Origin: CAZCSJ01 sp964501445
GTDB taxonomy: Bacteria; Patescibacteriota; Minisyncoccia; Sungbacterales; HO2-52-23
Direction of reading: 5' to 3'
NCBI GenBank assembly: GCA_964501445.1
Contig: CAZCSJ010000002.1
Location: 1-54,464 of the forward strand
Length of the DNA: 54,464 nucleotides
A program made the translations under genes and the position numbers. Positions 31,152 through 39,086 of this stretch are shown piece by piece (within the stretch, counting starts at the first letter, position 1; each line of letters starts with the position of its first letter). The notes beneath the pieces were generated by a model. It was not told where the DNA came from. It did no database searches and saw only the letters and a program-made list of their open reading frames with translations.

Positions 31152-32903
31152 CTACACTTCAATTACTACCGGAATTACCATCGGCCGTCGCTGGGTCTTC
31201 TGAAACAGAAACTTCCCGATGCCCTCGCGGACTTCGTCTTTGACATGGGTCCAGTTAATCGGGCGCTCGCCGCCGACCGTCACGTCCTCCACAATCCGCC
31301 GGGTTTTGCCGCGCACTTCTTTGAGTAAATCCTGCGATTCTTTCAGATAGATGAATCCGCGGGAGATTATGTCCGGGCTCGTGCGGATTTTTCCGGTCTT
31401 TGAATCCACTATTGTCACGATAACAAAAATACCGTCTTTGGATAAGTGCTGGCGGTCTCGGAGCACCACTTCTTTCACATCGCCTACACCTAGGCCGTCC
31501 ACCATAATGTAGTCGGTCGGCGCTTTTTCTTTGAGTTTCCGGATCGTTTCTTTCGTGATTGAGACAATCTCGCCGTCCTCCACGACCATAATGTGTTGTC
31601 TTGGCATACCCGCCTCAATCGCGAGCTCCTCGTGGAGTTTCAACATAAAGTAGTTCCCGTGAATGGGGATGAGGTATTTGGGTTTCATGAGTACGATGAG
31701 GTCTTTCAATTCCTCGCGCTTGGCATGCCCTCCCGCGTGGATATCCATGGTCGCGTAGTGATAGATTTTCGCCACTCTTTTATAGAGTACGTCCTTGAGG
31801 CGTTGAACCGTCGCCTCGTTGCCCGGAATCACGGATGAGGAGAAGATGATGGAATCCGTGGGTTTCAGGTGGAGCGAACGGTGTTCGTTGTTGACGATCC
31901 GCATGAGCACCGCGCGGTCCTCGCCTTGTGCCCCGGTCGCCAAAATCGTGATCTCATGGTCTTTGTATTCGGAGAGTTGCTTTGCGTCAATGAATGTACC
32001 CTTTTTCACTTTGAGGTAGCCGAGTTCCTGTGCTACCGCAACATTTGATTTCATGCTGTAACCTTCAATCAACACTTTTCTGCCGTATTTTTCCGAGAGC
32101 CAGATCAATTGTTGGATGCGCGTCAAAAGCGAGGCAAAGGTCGCGCCGATGATGCGGCCGGGCGCTACTTTGAAAATTTCCTCAAGCGAGGCCATGACAT
32201 CGGTTTCGGAAATTTGGCGTCCCGCGGCCTCGGCATTCGTGCTCTCGGATACCAAGAGGAGCACCCCGTCGCGGCCAAGGCGCGCGAGGCGCTCCATGTC
32301 CGCGGGTTTTTCATTTACCGGCGTGTGGTCAAATTTCCAGTCGCCGGTGTGGATGACGGTGCCGACCGGAGTTTTCAACACCACGCCCACGCAGTCGGGA
32401 ATGTTGTGGTTCACATGGAAAAATTCCACCCGAAATCCGCCCAGCGCAAGTTTGGAATCGGCGGTAATGATTTCAATTTTTGGTTTGGGAGAGTGCGGAA
32501 AGTCCTCTTGCCGTTTCAAAATCATTCCGCGTGTGAGGGCGCTCGTGTAGATTGCGGGGTTTCCAAGCGTATCCAAAAGGTGCGGAATCGCGCCCATGTG
32601 GTCCATGTGGCCATGGGTAATGATAACTCCGCGGATATTTTTTCGCCTGGATTTGAGATATTCCACATTCGGGATTAAGTAATCAATCCCAGGCATGTCT
32701 TCTTCGGCAAATTGAATGCCCATGTCAACGATGACAATATCGTCTTCATATTCATATATATACATGCTCCGTGTCACCTCGCCGCATCCGCCCAGCGGCA
32801 AAAACCGAAGCGCGCCCTTTTCGCTCGGGATTGGTGTTGATCTGAGGCGGAGTGTCCGAATCTGCGGGCGCCGCCGCGGCCTCATTGGTTTTTTTGGTGG
32901 CAT
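31152..32903 (-). CDS. rnj: Ribonuclease J
   Basis: A 583-residue metallo-beta-lactamase/beta-CASP ribonuclease in RNA decay and rRNA processing, with both endonuclease and 5'-3' exonuclease activity in the family. The HxHxDH zinc site is HGHMDH (about residues 97-102), with HVNHNIPDCVG and HTGDWKFD later. The C-terminal part has the beta-CASP motifs (IPIHGNYFMLKLHEELA). ATG 32903 is chosen; upstream in-frame residues are not family-like. A basic N-terminal stretch (PKKPMRPRRRP) is common in actinobacterial and CPR forms. Confidence 0.93.
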   Translation of the reverse strand: MPPKKPMRPRRRPQIRTLRLRSTPIPSEKGALRFLPLGGCGEVTRSMYIYEYEDDIVIVDMGIQFAEEDMPGIDYLIPNVEYLKSRRKNIRGVIITHGHMDHMGAIPHLLDTLGNPAIYTSALTRGMILKRQEDFPHSPKPKIEIITADSKLALGGFRVEFFHVNHNIPDCVGVVLKTPVGTVIHTGDWKFDHTPVNEKPADMERLARLGRDGVLLLVSESTNAEAAGRQISETDVMASLEEIFKVAPGRIIGATFASLLTRIQQLIWLSEKYGRKVLIEGYSMKSNVAVAQELGYLKVKKGTFIDAKQLSEYKDHEITILATGAQGEDRAVLMRIVNNEHRSLHLKPTDSIIFSSSVIPGNEATVQRLKDVLYKRVAKIYHYATMDIHAGGHAKREELKDLIVLMKPKYLIPIHGNYFMLKLHEELAIEAGMPRQHIMVVEDGEIVSITKETIRKLKEKAPTDYIMVDGLGVGDVKEVVLRDRQHLSKDGIFVIVTIVDSKTGKIRTSPDIISRGFIYLKESQDLLKEVRGKTRRIVEDVTVGGERPINWTHVKDEVREGIGKFLFQKTQRRPMVIPVVIEV

Positions 32904-32929
32904 GGTGTTACGAAATTTCAAAATCAAAA

Positions 32930-33045
32930 TAACAAATTACAAACAAATTCATCGTGTCATCCTGAGGCGGAGCCGAAGGATATTGAGATCCTTCACTGCG
33001 TTCAGGATGACCCTCGGCTTGTTTGGAGATTGTGGTTTGAAGCTT
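32930..33045. repeat. GTCATCCTGA-type palindromic repeat, copy 3
   Basis: ACAAACAAATTC on the left and TTGTTTGGAGATTG on the right bound GTCATCCTGAGGCGGAGCCG...GATCCTTCACTGCGTTCAGGATGAC. It is related to copies at 876 and 25124 and lies between RNase J and the tRNAs. Confidence 0.65.
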
Positions 33046-33063
33046 GTGATTTAAGAAACAAAG

Positions 33064-33248
33064 TGGGCGAGAGAGGATTTGAACCTCCACGAGATTGCTC
33101 TCATCCCGACGATCATTGGGTAGATGGGCAGGGAGGGACTTGAACCCTCACGCCTTGCGGCATACGGCCCTGAACCGTACGTGTCTGCCATTCCACCACC
33201 TGCCCATATAATGACGTCGGGACGCGTCTGCCGTTCCGCCACTCGCCC
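33064..33248 (-). tRNA. Outer tRNA-Leu-like gene interrupted by another tRNA-Leu
   Basis: On the minus strand, a 5' half (GGGCGAG, D-arm GCGGAACGGCAGACGC, then TCCCGACG) starts at 33248. A 3' half (CGTCGGGA, variable arm TGAGAGCAATCTCG, T-arm GGAGG-TTCAAAT-CCTCT, CTCGCCC and A) ends at 33064. The halves pair at acceptor and anticodon stem, and the stem is extended by TCATT/AATGA. The place of the anticodon loop is taken by an insert holding a complete tRNA-Leu(CAG). No leucine anticodon is evident in the outer gene. It may be a dead gene, or be processed in an unknown way. Confidence 0.6.
33125..33205 (-). tRNA. trnL: tRNA-Leu (CAG), nested
   Basis: A class II tRNA on the minus strand: acceptor GGGCAGG/CCTGCCC, D-arm GTGGAATGGCAGACAC, anticodon stem TACGG/CCGTA with loop TTCAGGG (anticodon CAG), variable arm TGCCGCAAGGCG, and T-arm GAGGG-TTCAAGT-CCCTC. 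No CCA is encoded. It lies entirely inside the anticodon loop region of the outer tRNA-Leu. Confidence 0.93.
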
Positions 33249-33329
33249 ACATATATAAAAAAAAGAAGAAAGGGAAAGAGGAGTATAGTTCATTCAGTAT
33301 AGCATGGCGCGTGAAATACTACAAGGGCG

Positions 33330-35066
33330 TTAACGCAATACCCGTTTCGTCTTGATGTGCCAGCGGTTGATGCCGTTGAAGCGGTCCGAGGGAAGAGAAA
33401 TCGTCTGCAGGTCCACACCCTTGATGTGGTCGGGCAGGAGGTAGCGGTAGAGTTGTGAGTAGAGAAACACTCCCGGGAGGTCGGAGGCGATGAGCTTCCC
33501 CGCTTCCCCATAGCGGGCGTTTCGCTCAGCGGTGTTTGATGTGCGGCGCGCTTCCTCAAGCAGGCGATCCACCTTTTTATTGGAATACGAGATGATGTTG
33601 AGGCCCGGATCTTTCGCTTGAGAGGAGTGCCAAAAGGCAAAGGGGTCCGGTTCATAACCGTAAACCTGGCCGAAGAGGAGCATCTCAAAGTTGCGCGGTT
33701 TCAAGACATCAAGTTCCAAGTCCGCAAAGGAACGTTTATCAATAACGATATCAATTCCCACTGCGCGGAGCATTTCCCGGATGCGCTCCGACACCACCAC
33801 GAGGTTTTCCACATCCGACGTGACCAGGATAAAACGAAGCGGGGTATTTTTCTTTTCACGGATGCCATCTGCGTTGGCATCGCGCCAGCCCGCCGCGTCA
33901 AGAAGTTCTTTTGCGCGCTCGGGGTCATAGGGGTATTTTTCCGGTCCGCCGTCAACGCGCGGGAACGGGCTGGCAATGGGGGTGGCGCCGTCTGCCGCTT
34001 CGGTTGCGGCAAGCACCCGTTTGTCAATTGCGTGGGTAATTGCTTCGCGGATGTTCGCATCGGCGAGCGTTTTTGATTTTTGTTGGTTGAAAAAAAGCGT
34101 GAATATGCGAGGGATCAAAATGGTGTGAACCGAAGAGGGCCGCAGGACCCGCGCGCGCATCGCCTGGGGCGAGGAGAGCGGCCCAAACCCATCTATGACT
34201 CCGGTTTCAAGCGCTCGTATCGCGTCTGTTTCTGTTTTGAAAAATACGAGGGTTATGGTTTTGAGGTACGGGCCTTCACGGTGATATTTTTTGTGTGCGG
34301 AGAGGCGATAGGAGAGCACCGAACCATTTTTGTCTTTTTTGACCGATGATACGCCGTACGCTCCGCTTCCCACGGGTTTTTGATTGAGTTCGTGGAGGCC
34401 CGCTTGTTCCGGGCGGATGCGCTCCCACAGGTGTTTGGGGAGGATCCCCACGGTGAGATTTTCAAGGAACGGCGCATAGGGCGCGCGAAGGGTGAAACGG
34501 AGTGTGAGGTCGTTTAAGCGCTCCACGCTCACCCCTTGCCAGTTTGCGCGAAGCAGGCTTTTATACTGGGGGTTTTGGATCGCGCGGACGGTGAAAAGGA
34601 CGTCATCTGCGGTGAGCGGTTCTCCATCGTGCCATTGGATATTTTTTTTGAGCGTAATGGTATAGGTTTTTCCGTCAGAACTCGTCTCAATATTTTCTGC
34701 AAGGTCCGGTTCAAGAGATCCGCTCCCCGAATAGGTAAAGAGTCCGGCATAGACGAGCCGTACGAGATCGCGCTCAGGGTCGGTGGAGGCAAAGAGGGGA
34801 TTTACCGTGCGGGGCTCGCCCAGCACCCCTTCCGTATACGAACCGCCCCGTTGGGGCGCGGGAGCGGTTACTGAAAAATAGAGGCGTCCCAAAAGGAATC
34901 CTCCGCTCACGAGGCACACGCCAAGGAAAAAGCCGATAACCCGTTTCTCTTTTTGCGAGAGGATAGACGGGAGATAGAAGAATTTTCTAAGCGAGAATTG
35001 CCTCCAATTCTGGACGAGGGTTTTCGCGCGGTCAAAAAGATCGCGAATACGGGGTGCGTGGTGCAT
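33330..35066 (-). CDS. Peptide ABC transporter substrate-binding protein (SBP family 5)
   Basis: A 578-residue solute-binding protein with a cytoplasmic N-terminus and one membrane segment (about residues 42-65), so it is membrane-anchored rather than a lipoprotein. The extracellular part has the family pattern: YTEGVLGEPRTVNPLFASTDPERDLVRLVYAGL, NIQWHDGEPLTADDVLFTVRAIQ and DGFGPLSSPQAMRARVL. SBP_bac_5 proteins deliver oligopeptides to an ABC permease. No permease gene is adjacent, so the transporter partner is elsewhere or the protein acts alone. It starts directly after the secG stop. Confidence 0.85.
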   Translation of the reverse strand: MHHAPRIRDLFDRAKTLVQNWRQFSLRKFFYLPSILSQKEKRVIGFFLGVCLVSGGFLLGRLYFSVTAPAPQRGGSYTEGVLGEPRTVNPLFASTDPERDLVRLVYAGLFTYSGSGSLEPDLAENIETSSDGKTYTITLKKNIQWHDGEPLTADDVLFTVRAIQNPQYKSLLRANWQGVSVERLNDLTLRFTLRAPYAPFLENLTVGILPKHLWERIRPEQAGLHELNQKPVGSGAYGVSSVKKDKNGSVLSYRLSAHKKYHREGPYLKTITLVFFKTETDAIRALETGVIDGFGPLSSPQAMRARVLRPSSVHTILIPRIFTLFFNQQKSKTLADANIREAITHAIDKRVLAATEAADGATPIASPFPRVDGGPEKYPYDPERAKELLDAAGWRDANADGIREKKNTPLRFILVTSDVENLVVVSERIREMLRAVGIDIVIDKRSFADLELDVLKPRNFEMLLFGQVYGYEPDPFAFWHSSQAKDPGLNIISYSNKKVDRLLEEARRTSNTAERNARYGEAGKLIASDLPGVFLYSQLYRYLLPDHIKGVDLQTISLPSDRFNGINRWHIKTKRVLR

Positions 35067-35297
35067 CTACAAAAGAATAGTGAGGAGCGAAGTTGCCAAA
35101 AAAAGGATTGAGAGGATGATGGTCGCAATGAATACCTTTTTTTCAACCCCCCGGCGCGTGGCAAAGCTTTCCCCTCCGCCAAGAACCGGCGAGAGTCCGC
35201 CGCCGCGCTGCTGCAGGAGGATCGTGCCAATGAGGAGCAGCGAGATGACCAACTGGATGATAGTGAGAATTTTTATATAGGACATTATATAGGACAT
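35067..35297 (-). CDS. secG: Protein translocase subunit SecG
   Basis: A 76-residue protein with two membrane segments (about residues 8-28 and 54-74) and the conserved cytoplasmic QQRGGGLSPVLGGGESFATRRG between them. SecG assists SecYE in protein export. A tandem 12-bp repeat ATGTCCTATATA duplicates the start (MSYI-MSYI), so translation may begin at 35297 or 35285. Confidence 0.92.
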   Translation of the reverse strand: MSYIMSYIKILTIIQLVISLLLIGTILLQQRGGGLSPVLGGGESFATRRGVEKKVFIATIILSILFLATSLLTILL

Positions 35298-35440
35298 TAC
35301 ACTATAGAATTGACGAGTGTGAGTACTGCGGCGAGTGCCAAGAGGTGGACGGTGTCTGAGAGGGTAAAGCCCGCAATATACTGTGCCGCCACATACAACA
35401 CCAGCGTGTTTACGGCAATTTTCAAGAAAAGTTTAATCAT
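35297..35440 (-). CDS. Truncated phage-holin-4-like membrane protein
   Basis: A 47-residue open frame (MIKLFLKIAVNTLVLYVAAQYIAGFTLSDT...) resembling the first half of Phage_holin_4_4-type proteins, which usually have about 110 residues and four segments. The frame stops right where the secG start begins (TAATG). The 12-bp duplication at the junction may mark how the rest was lost. Probably a remnant. Confidence 0.5.
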   Translation of the reverse strand: MIKLFLKIAVNTLVLYVAAQYIAGFTLSDTVHLLALAAVLTLVNSIV

Positions 35441-35471
35441 TGAGGGGTATGATACCATACGCTGTAGCGCC

Positions 35472-35500
35472 TTGACAAGTTTCTCGCGGTCGCGTAGTAT
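35472..35500 (+). promoter_or_regulatory. Putative promoter of rpoB-rpoC
   Basis: TTGACA (35472-35477) and TAGTAT (35495-35500) are 17 bases apart, about 155 bases before the rpoB start. The leader between is long enough for regulation, but no known riboswitch or leader motif was recognised. Confidence 0.65.
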
Positions 35501-35657
35501 GAAGAGCGATACTGATAGCGGCTGTAGAGGTAACTCTCACTAACTATTACTACAAGCCGAATGAAAAATTAGAGCGGGACCACGTAGAAAACCCTATGAC
35601 GAGGCGTTTTAGGGCGTGTTATTTTTTATCTTCTTTCAATTCTCTTCACATTTTCCC

Positions 35658-38600
35658 ATGCAGAAGAAAATTTTCTCGCGCTATACTCCACCGGTCATTG
35701 AGCTCCCGTCCCTCGCAGAGGTTCAGGTGAATTCCTATCGATGGTTTTTCAAAAAAGGCCTGCGAGAGCTTTTTGATGAGGCAGCACCCATCCGCGAAGA
35801 TCTCGGCGGAGGGGAGATTGCGCTTGACTTTACCGATTATTCCCTTGACGAGCCGCGGTACACCGAAACGGAAGTGCGCGCGAAAAACCTTTCCTATGAG
35901 GCAGCGCTCCGAGTGAAAGTGCGGCTCGTCAATAAGAAAACCAAGCAGTCAAAGGAGCAGGAGATATACTTCGGCGATTTTCCGGTGATGACCGAGCGCG
36001 GCACTTTTGTGGTAAACGGGGTGGAACGCGTGGTGGTTTCCCAGCTCATTCGTTCTTCAGGGGTGTACTTCACGAGTTATTCCGCGCGCGGCCGAAAATA
36101 CTTCGGCGCAAAAATTATCCCCAATCGCGGCGCATGGCTTGAATTTGAGACCGACCTTGATGGGACGATCAACGTAAAAATCGACCGCAAGCGAAAAATC
36201 GCGGCAACCGCACTTCTCCGTATTTTCGGACTTGAGGAAAATGAAAAGATACTTGACTCCTTCAAAGAGGGGGAGGCGGATGATTTTACGCATATTAAAA
36301 AAACGCTTCAGCACGATCCTTCCGCGACTGCGGACGAGGCGTTTATTGAGGTGTATAAACGTCTTCGCCCGGGGGACCTTGCAACCGTAGATAATGCGCG
36401 TTCCCTCATCCGCGCGATGTTTGGGTTTGACCGCTATGACCTTGCGGAAGTCGGCCGCTATAAGTTTGACCAGCGGCTTGGTACGGGCTCCAAGTCCGCG
36501 GCAAAAGATGTAAAAGCGCGCCGTATCCTTTCCGCCCAGGACCTGGTCGCGGTACTCTGCGAGATTATCCGTTTGAATAACGCGGGCGATGCTGCGGCAG
36601 ACGACATTGACCATCTTGGTAACCGCCGCGTGAGGAGAGTAGGGGAGCTTTTACAAAATCGCCTTCGCGTGGGCATGGCGCGCATGACCCGCATTGTCAA
36701 AGATCGGATGTCAACGCTCGATCCGGATACGATGACGCCCGCACAGCTCATCAATACCCGCCCGTTTATGTCTGCGGTGAAGGAATTTTTCACCTCAAGC
36801 CAGCTTTCGCAATTCATGGACCAGACAAATCCTTTGTCCGAGCTTGAACATAAGCGCCGACTCTCTGCCATGGGTCCCGGGGGGCTCCAGCGCGAGCGCG
36901 CCGGGTTTGAGGTGCGCGACGTGCACCCCTCGCACTACGGCCGCATCTGCCCCATCCAGACCCCGGAAGGACCAAATATCGGCCTTGTTGGGCACCTCTC
37001 ATCATATGCGCGGGTGAACGACCTCGGGCTTATTGAAACGCCATATGTGAAAGTGAAGAACGCAAAGATCACCAAAGAAATCGTGTATCTTGATGCCTCG
37101 GCAGAGGCAAAATACAAAATCGCGCGCCCCGGGATTCCCCGCGATTCGGAGGGGAATATTCTTGAAGACATGGTGGAGGCGCGCGTGTTCGGGAACCCCG
37201 GCGTGGTGCATCGCGACGAGGTGGATTACATTGATGTTGCTCCCCAGCAATCCATTTCCATTGCGACGAGTTTGGTTCCATTTCTTGAACATAATGACGC
37301 CAACCGCGCGCTTATGGGTTCAAATATGCAGAGGCAAGCCGTTCCGGCAATCCGTGCCAGTGCCCCCCTTGTGGGCACCGGGGTGGAGGTCCGCGCCGCG
37401 CGGGATTCGGGGCGCGTGGTCCTTGCTGAAGATGACGGAATCGTGGAAAAGGCCGATGCGCGCGACATCGTACTCCGCGACAAACAGGGGAAGCTCCGCG
37501 ACTATCCTCTTGTGACATTCCTCCGGACCAACGCATTTACGACCATTCGCCAGCGGCCCATTGTGACCCCCGGGATGAAAGTGAAAAAGGGTGATGCGCT
37601 CGCAGACGGCTCCTCAACCGATCAGGGGGAACTCGCGCTTGGACAAAACATTCTTGTCGCATTTCTCTCGTGGTCGGGCGCAAACTACGAAGACGCGATT
37701 ATTATTTCCGAAAAACTTTTGAAGGATGATCGTTTCACCTCGCTCCATATTGAGGATTTTTCCGTGGACGTGCGCGACACCAAACTCGGCGAGGAGGTGA
37801 CGACCGTTGACATTCCGAATGTCGGCGAGGAGAAATTGAAAAATCTTGACGGCGAGGGGATTGTGCGTCTCGGCGCGGAGGTGCGTTCGGGCGATATTCT
37901 TACAGGAAAAATTTCGCCAAAAGGCGAGTCGGATTTAACGCCCGAGGAGAGGTTGCTTCGCGCGATTTTCGGAGAGAAGGCAAAAGAGGTGAAGGACACG
38001 TCGCTCCGGCTGCCGCATGGCAAGCGCGGCCGGGTGGTGGGGGTGAAGGTGTTTTCGCGCGAGCACGGCGATAAGCTGGATGCGGGCGTGATCAAAAATG
38101 TCCAGGTGGAAATCGCCCAGCTCCGGAAAATTTCGGTGGGCGACAAGCTCGCGGGCCGGCACGGAAACAAAGGAGTTATTGCAAAAATCCTTCCGGAAGA
38201 GGATATGCCCTATCTTGAGGATGGGACGCCGGTTGAGATGATTTTAAATCCTTTGGGGGTCGCATCGCGCATGAACCTCGGACAGATTTTGGAAACGCAT
38301 CTGGGGTGGGCGGCCTCAACCCACGGATATCGCGCAGTAACGCCGGCATTGGGCGGCGGGGCGCTTGAGTCGGAAATCAAAGAGGAACTCCGCGCGGCAG
38401 ATCTTCCGGAAGACGGCAAGGTGTGGCTCCGCGATGGCCGGACGGGCAAACGGTTTGACCAGAAAATTACCGTAGGCCAGATGTATATTATGAAATTAAA
38501 CCATCTTGTGGAGGATAAAATTCATATGCGCTCCATTGGGCCCTACTCATTGATTACCCAGCAGCCGCTCGGCGGAAAAGCGCAGTTCGGCGGACAGCGA

Positions 38601-38903
38601 TTTGGAGAAATGGAGGTGTGGGCGCTTGAGGGATACGGCGCGGCGCACACCCTGCAAGAGATGCTCACGATCAAGTCCGACGATGTGCTTGGCCGGTCGG
38701 AGACCTATGAGGCGATTATCAACGGCGAGAAGATTAAAAAGCCTAATGTCCCGGCCTCGTTTAGCGTGCTGGTGAATGAGTTGAAAGGTCTTGCGTTGAA
38801 TGTGGAGATTGTAAAAAAAGAGGAAGGCGCATCTGCAAAGGAGGACTCCCGTGCGTTGCCGTCGGAAAAACCGGTGCGGGAGCGCACACGGGTGAAGGGG
38901 TAA
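35658..38903 (+). CDS. rpoB: DNA-directed RNA polymerase subunit beta
   Basis: A 1081-residue catalytic core subunit of RNA polymerase. Typical beta motifs run through it: ERGTFVVNGVERVVVSQLIRSSGVYF, SSQLSQFMDQTNPLSELEHKRRLSAMGPGGL (rifampicin region), GRICPIQTPEGPNIGLVGHLSSYARVN, and GDKLAGRHGNKGVIAKILPEEDMPYLEDG near the C-terminus. It is shorter than the E. coli protein (1342), as in other lineages lacking its lineage-specific insertions. ATG 35658 (MQKKIFSRY) is chosen over the upstream in-frame start. A Lys/Glu-rich tail ends it. Confidence 0.97.
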   Translation: MQKKIFSRYTPPVIELPSLAEVQVNSYRWFFKKGLRELFDEAAPIREDLGGGEIALDFTDYSLDEPRYTETEVRAKNLSYEAALRVKVRLVNKKTKQSKEQEIYFGDFPVMTERGTFVVNGVERVVVSQLIRSSGVYFTSYSARGRKYFGAKIIPNRGAWLEFETDLDGTINVKIDRKRKIAATALLRIFGLEENEKILDSFKEGEADDFTHIKKTLQHDPSATADEAFIEVYKRLRPGDLATVDNARSLIRAMFGFDRYDLAEVGRYKFDQRLGTGSKSAAKDVKARRILSAQDLVAVLCEIIRLNNAGDAAADDIDHLGNRRVRRVGELLQNRLRVGMARMTRIVKDRMSTLDPDTMTPAQLINTRPFMSAVKEFFTSSQLSQFMDQTNPLSELEHKRRLSAMGPGGLQRERAGFEVRDVHPSHYGRICPIQTPEGPNIGLVGHLSSYARVNDLGLIETPYVKVKNAKITKEIVYLDASAEAKYKIARPGIPRDSEGNILEDMVEARVFGNPGVVHRDEVDYIDVAPQQSISIATSLVPFLEHNDANRALMGSNMQRQAVPAIRASAPLVGTGVEVRAARDSGRVVLAEDDGIVEKADARDIVLRDKQGKLRDYPLVTFLRTNAFTTIRQRPIVTPGMKVKKGDALADGSSTDQGELALGQNILVAFLSWSGANYEDAIIISEKLLKDDRFTSLHIEDFSVDVRDTKLGEEVTTVDIPNVGEEKLKNLDGEGIVRLGAEVRSGDILTGKISPKGESDLTPEERLLRAIFGEKAKEVKDTSLRLPHGKRGRVVGVKVFSREHGDKLDAGVIKNVQVEIAQLRKISVGDKLAGRHGNKGVIAKILPEEDMPYLEDGTPVEMILNPLGVASRMNLGQILETHLGWAASTHGYRAVTPALGGGALESEIKEELRAADLPEDGKVWLRDGRTGKRFDQKITVGQMYIMKLNHLVEDKIHMRSIGPYSLITQQPLGGKAQFGGQRFGEMEVWALEGYGAAHTLQEMLTIKSDDVLGRSETYEAIINGEKIKKPNVPASFSVLVNELKGLALNVEIVKKEEGASAKEDSRALPSEKPVRERTRVKG

Positions 38904-38908
38904 TAATG

Positions 38909-39050
38909 CTCGGTACTGTGATTTCTCGACACGTTCGCTCATCCAGCGACTCGCTCACTAAGCATCCGGCGCGGCGTCCCGCTCCGCCGGCTGGCGGATC
39001 GGGAACCATGCCGCCGCGCCTCCTGATTGTCTCGAAACCACAATACCTCG
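38909..39050. repeat. Structured intergenic element, copy B (rpoB-rpoC)
   Basis: GGTACTGTGATTTCTCGA (38912) and TCGAAACCACAATACC (ending 39047) pair at the ends. Inside is GGCGCGGCG/CGCCGCGCC. It shares CTAAGCAT, CGGCGCGGCG and CATGCCGCCGCGCCTCCTGATTGT with copy A after rodA. It occupies most of the rpoB-rpoC gap. Confidence 0.7.
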
Positions 39051-39086
39051 CTTTATAACCCGTGTTTTGAAAGAAAATAAAAATAT

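Noticed and set aside
33051..33293. Minus-strand ORF over the tRNA-Leu genes
   Set aside because: The sequence is explained by tRNA genes; such ORFs over tRNAs are a common false call.
38941..38965. GACTCGCTCACTAAGCAT near rpoC as a member of the spacer arrays
   Set aside because: It shares only a few bases with GGCTCGCTC, has no 18-base register, and belongs to the structured intergenic element.
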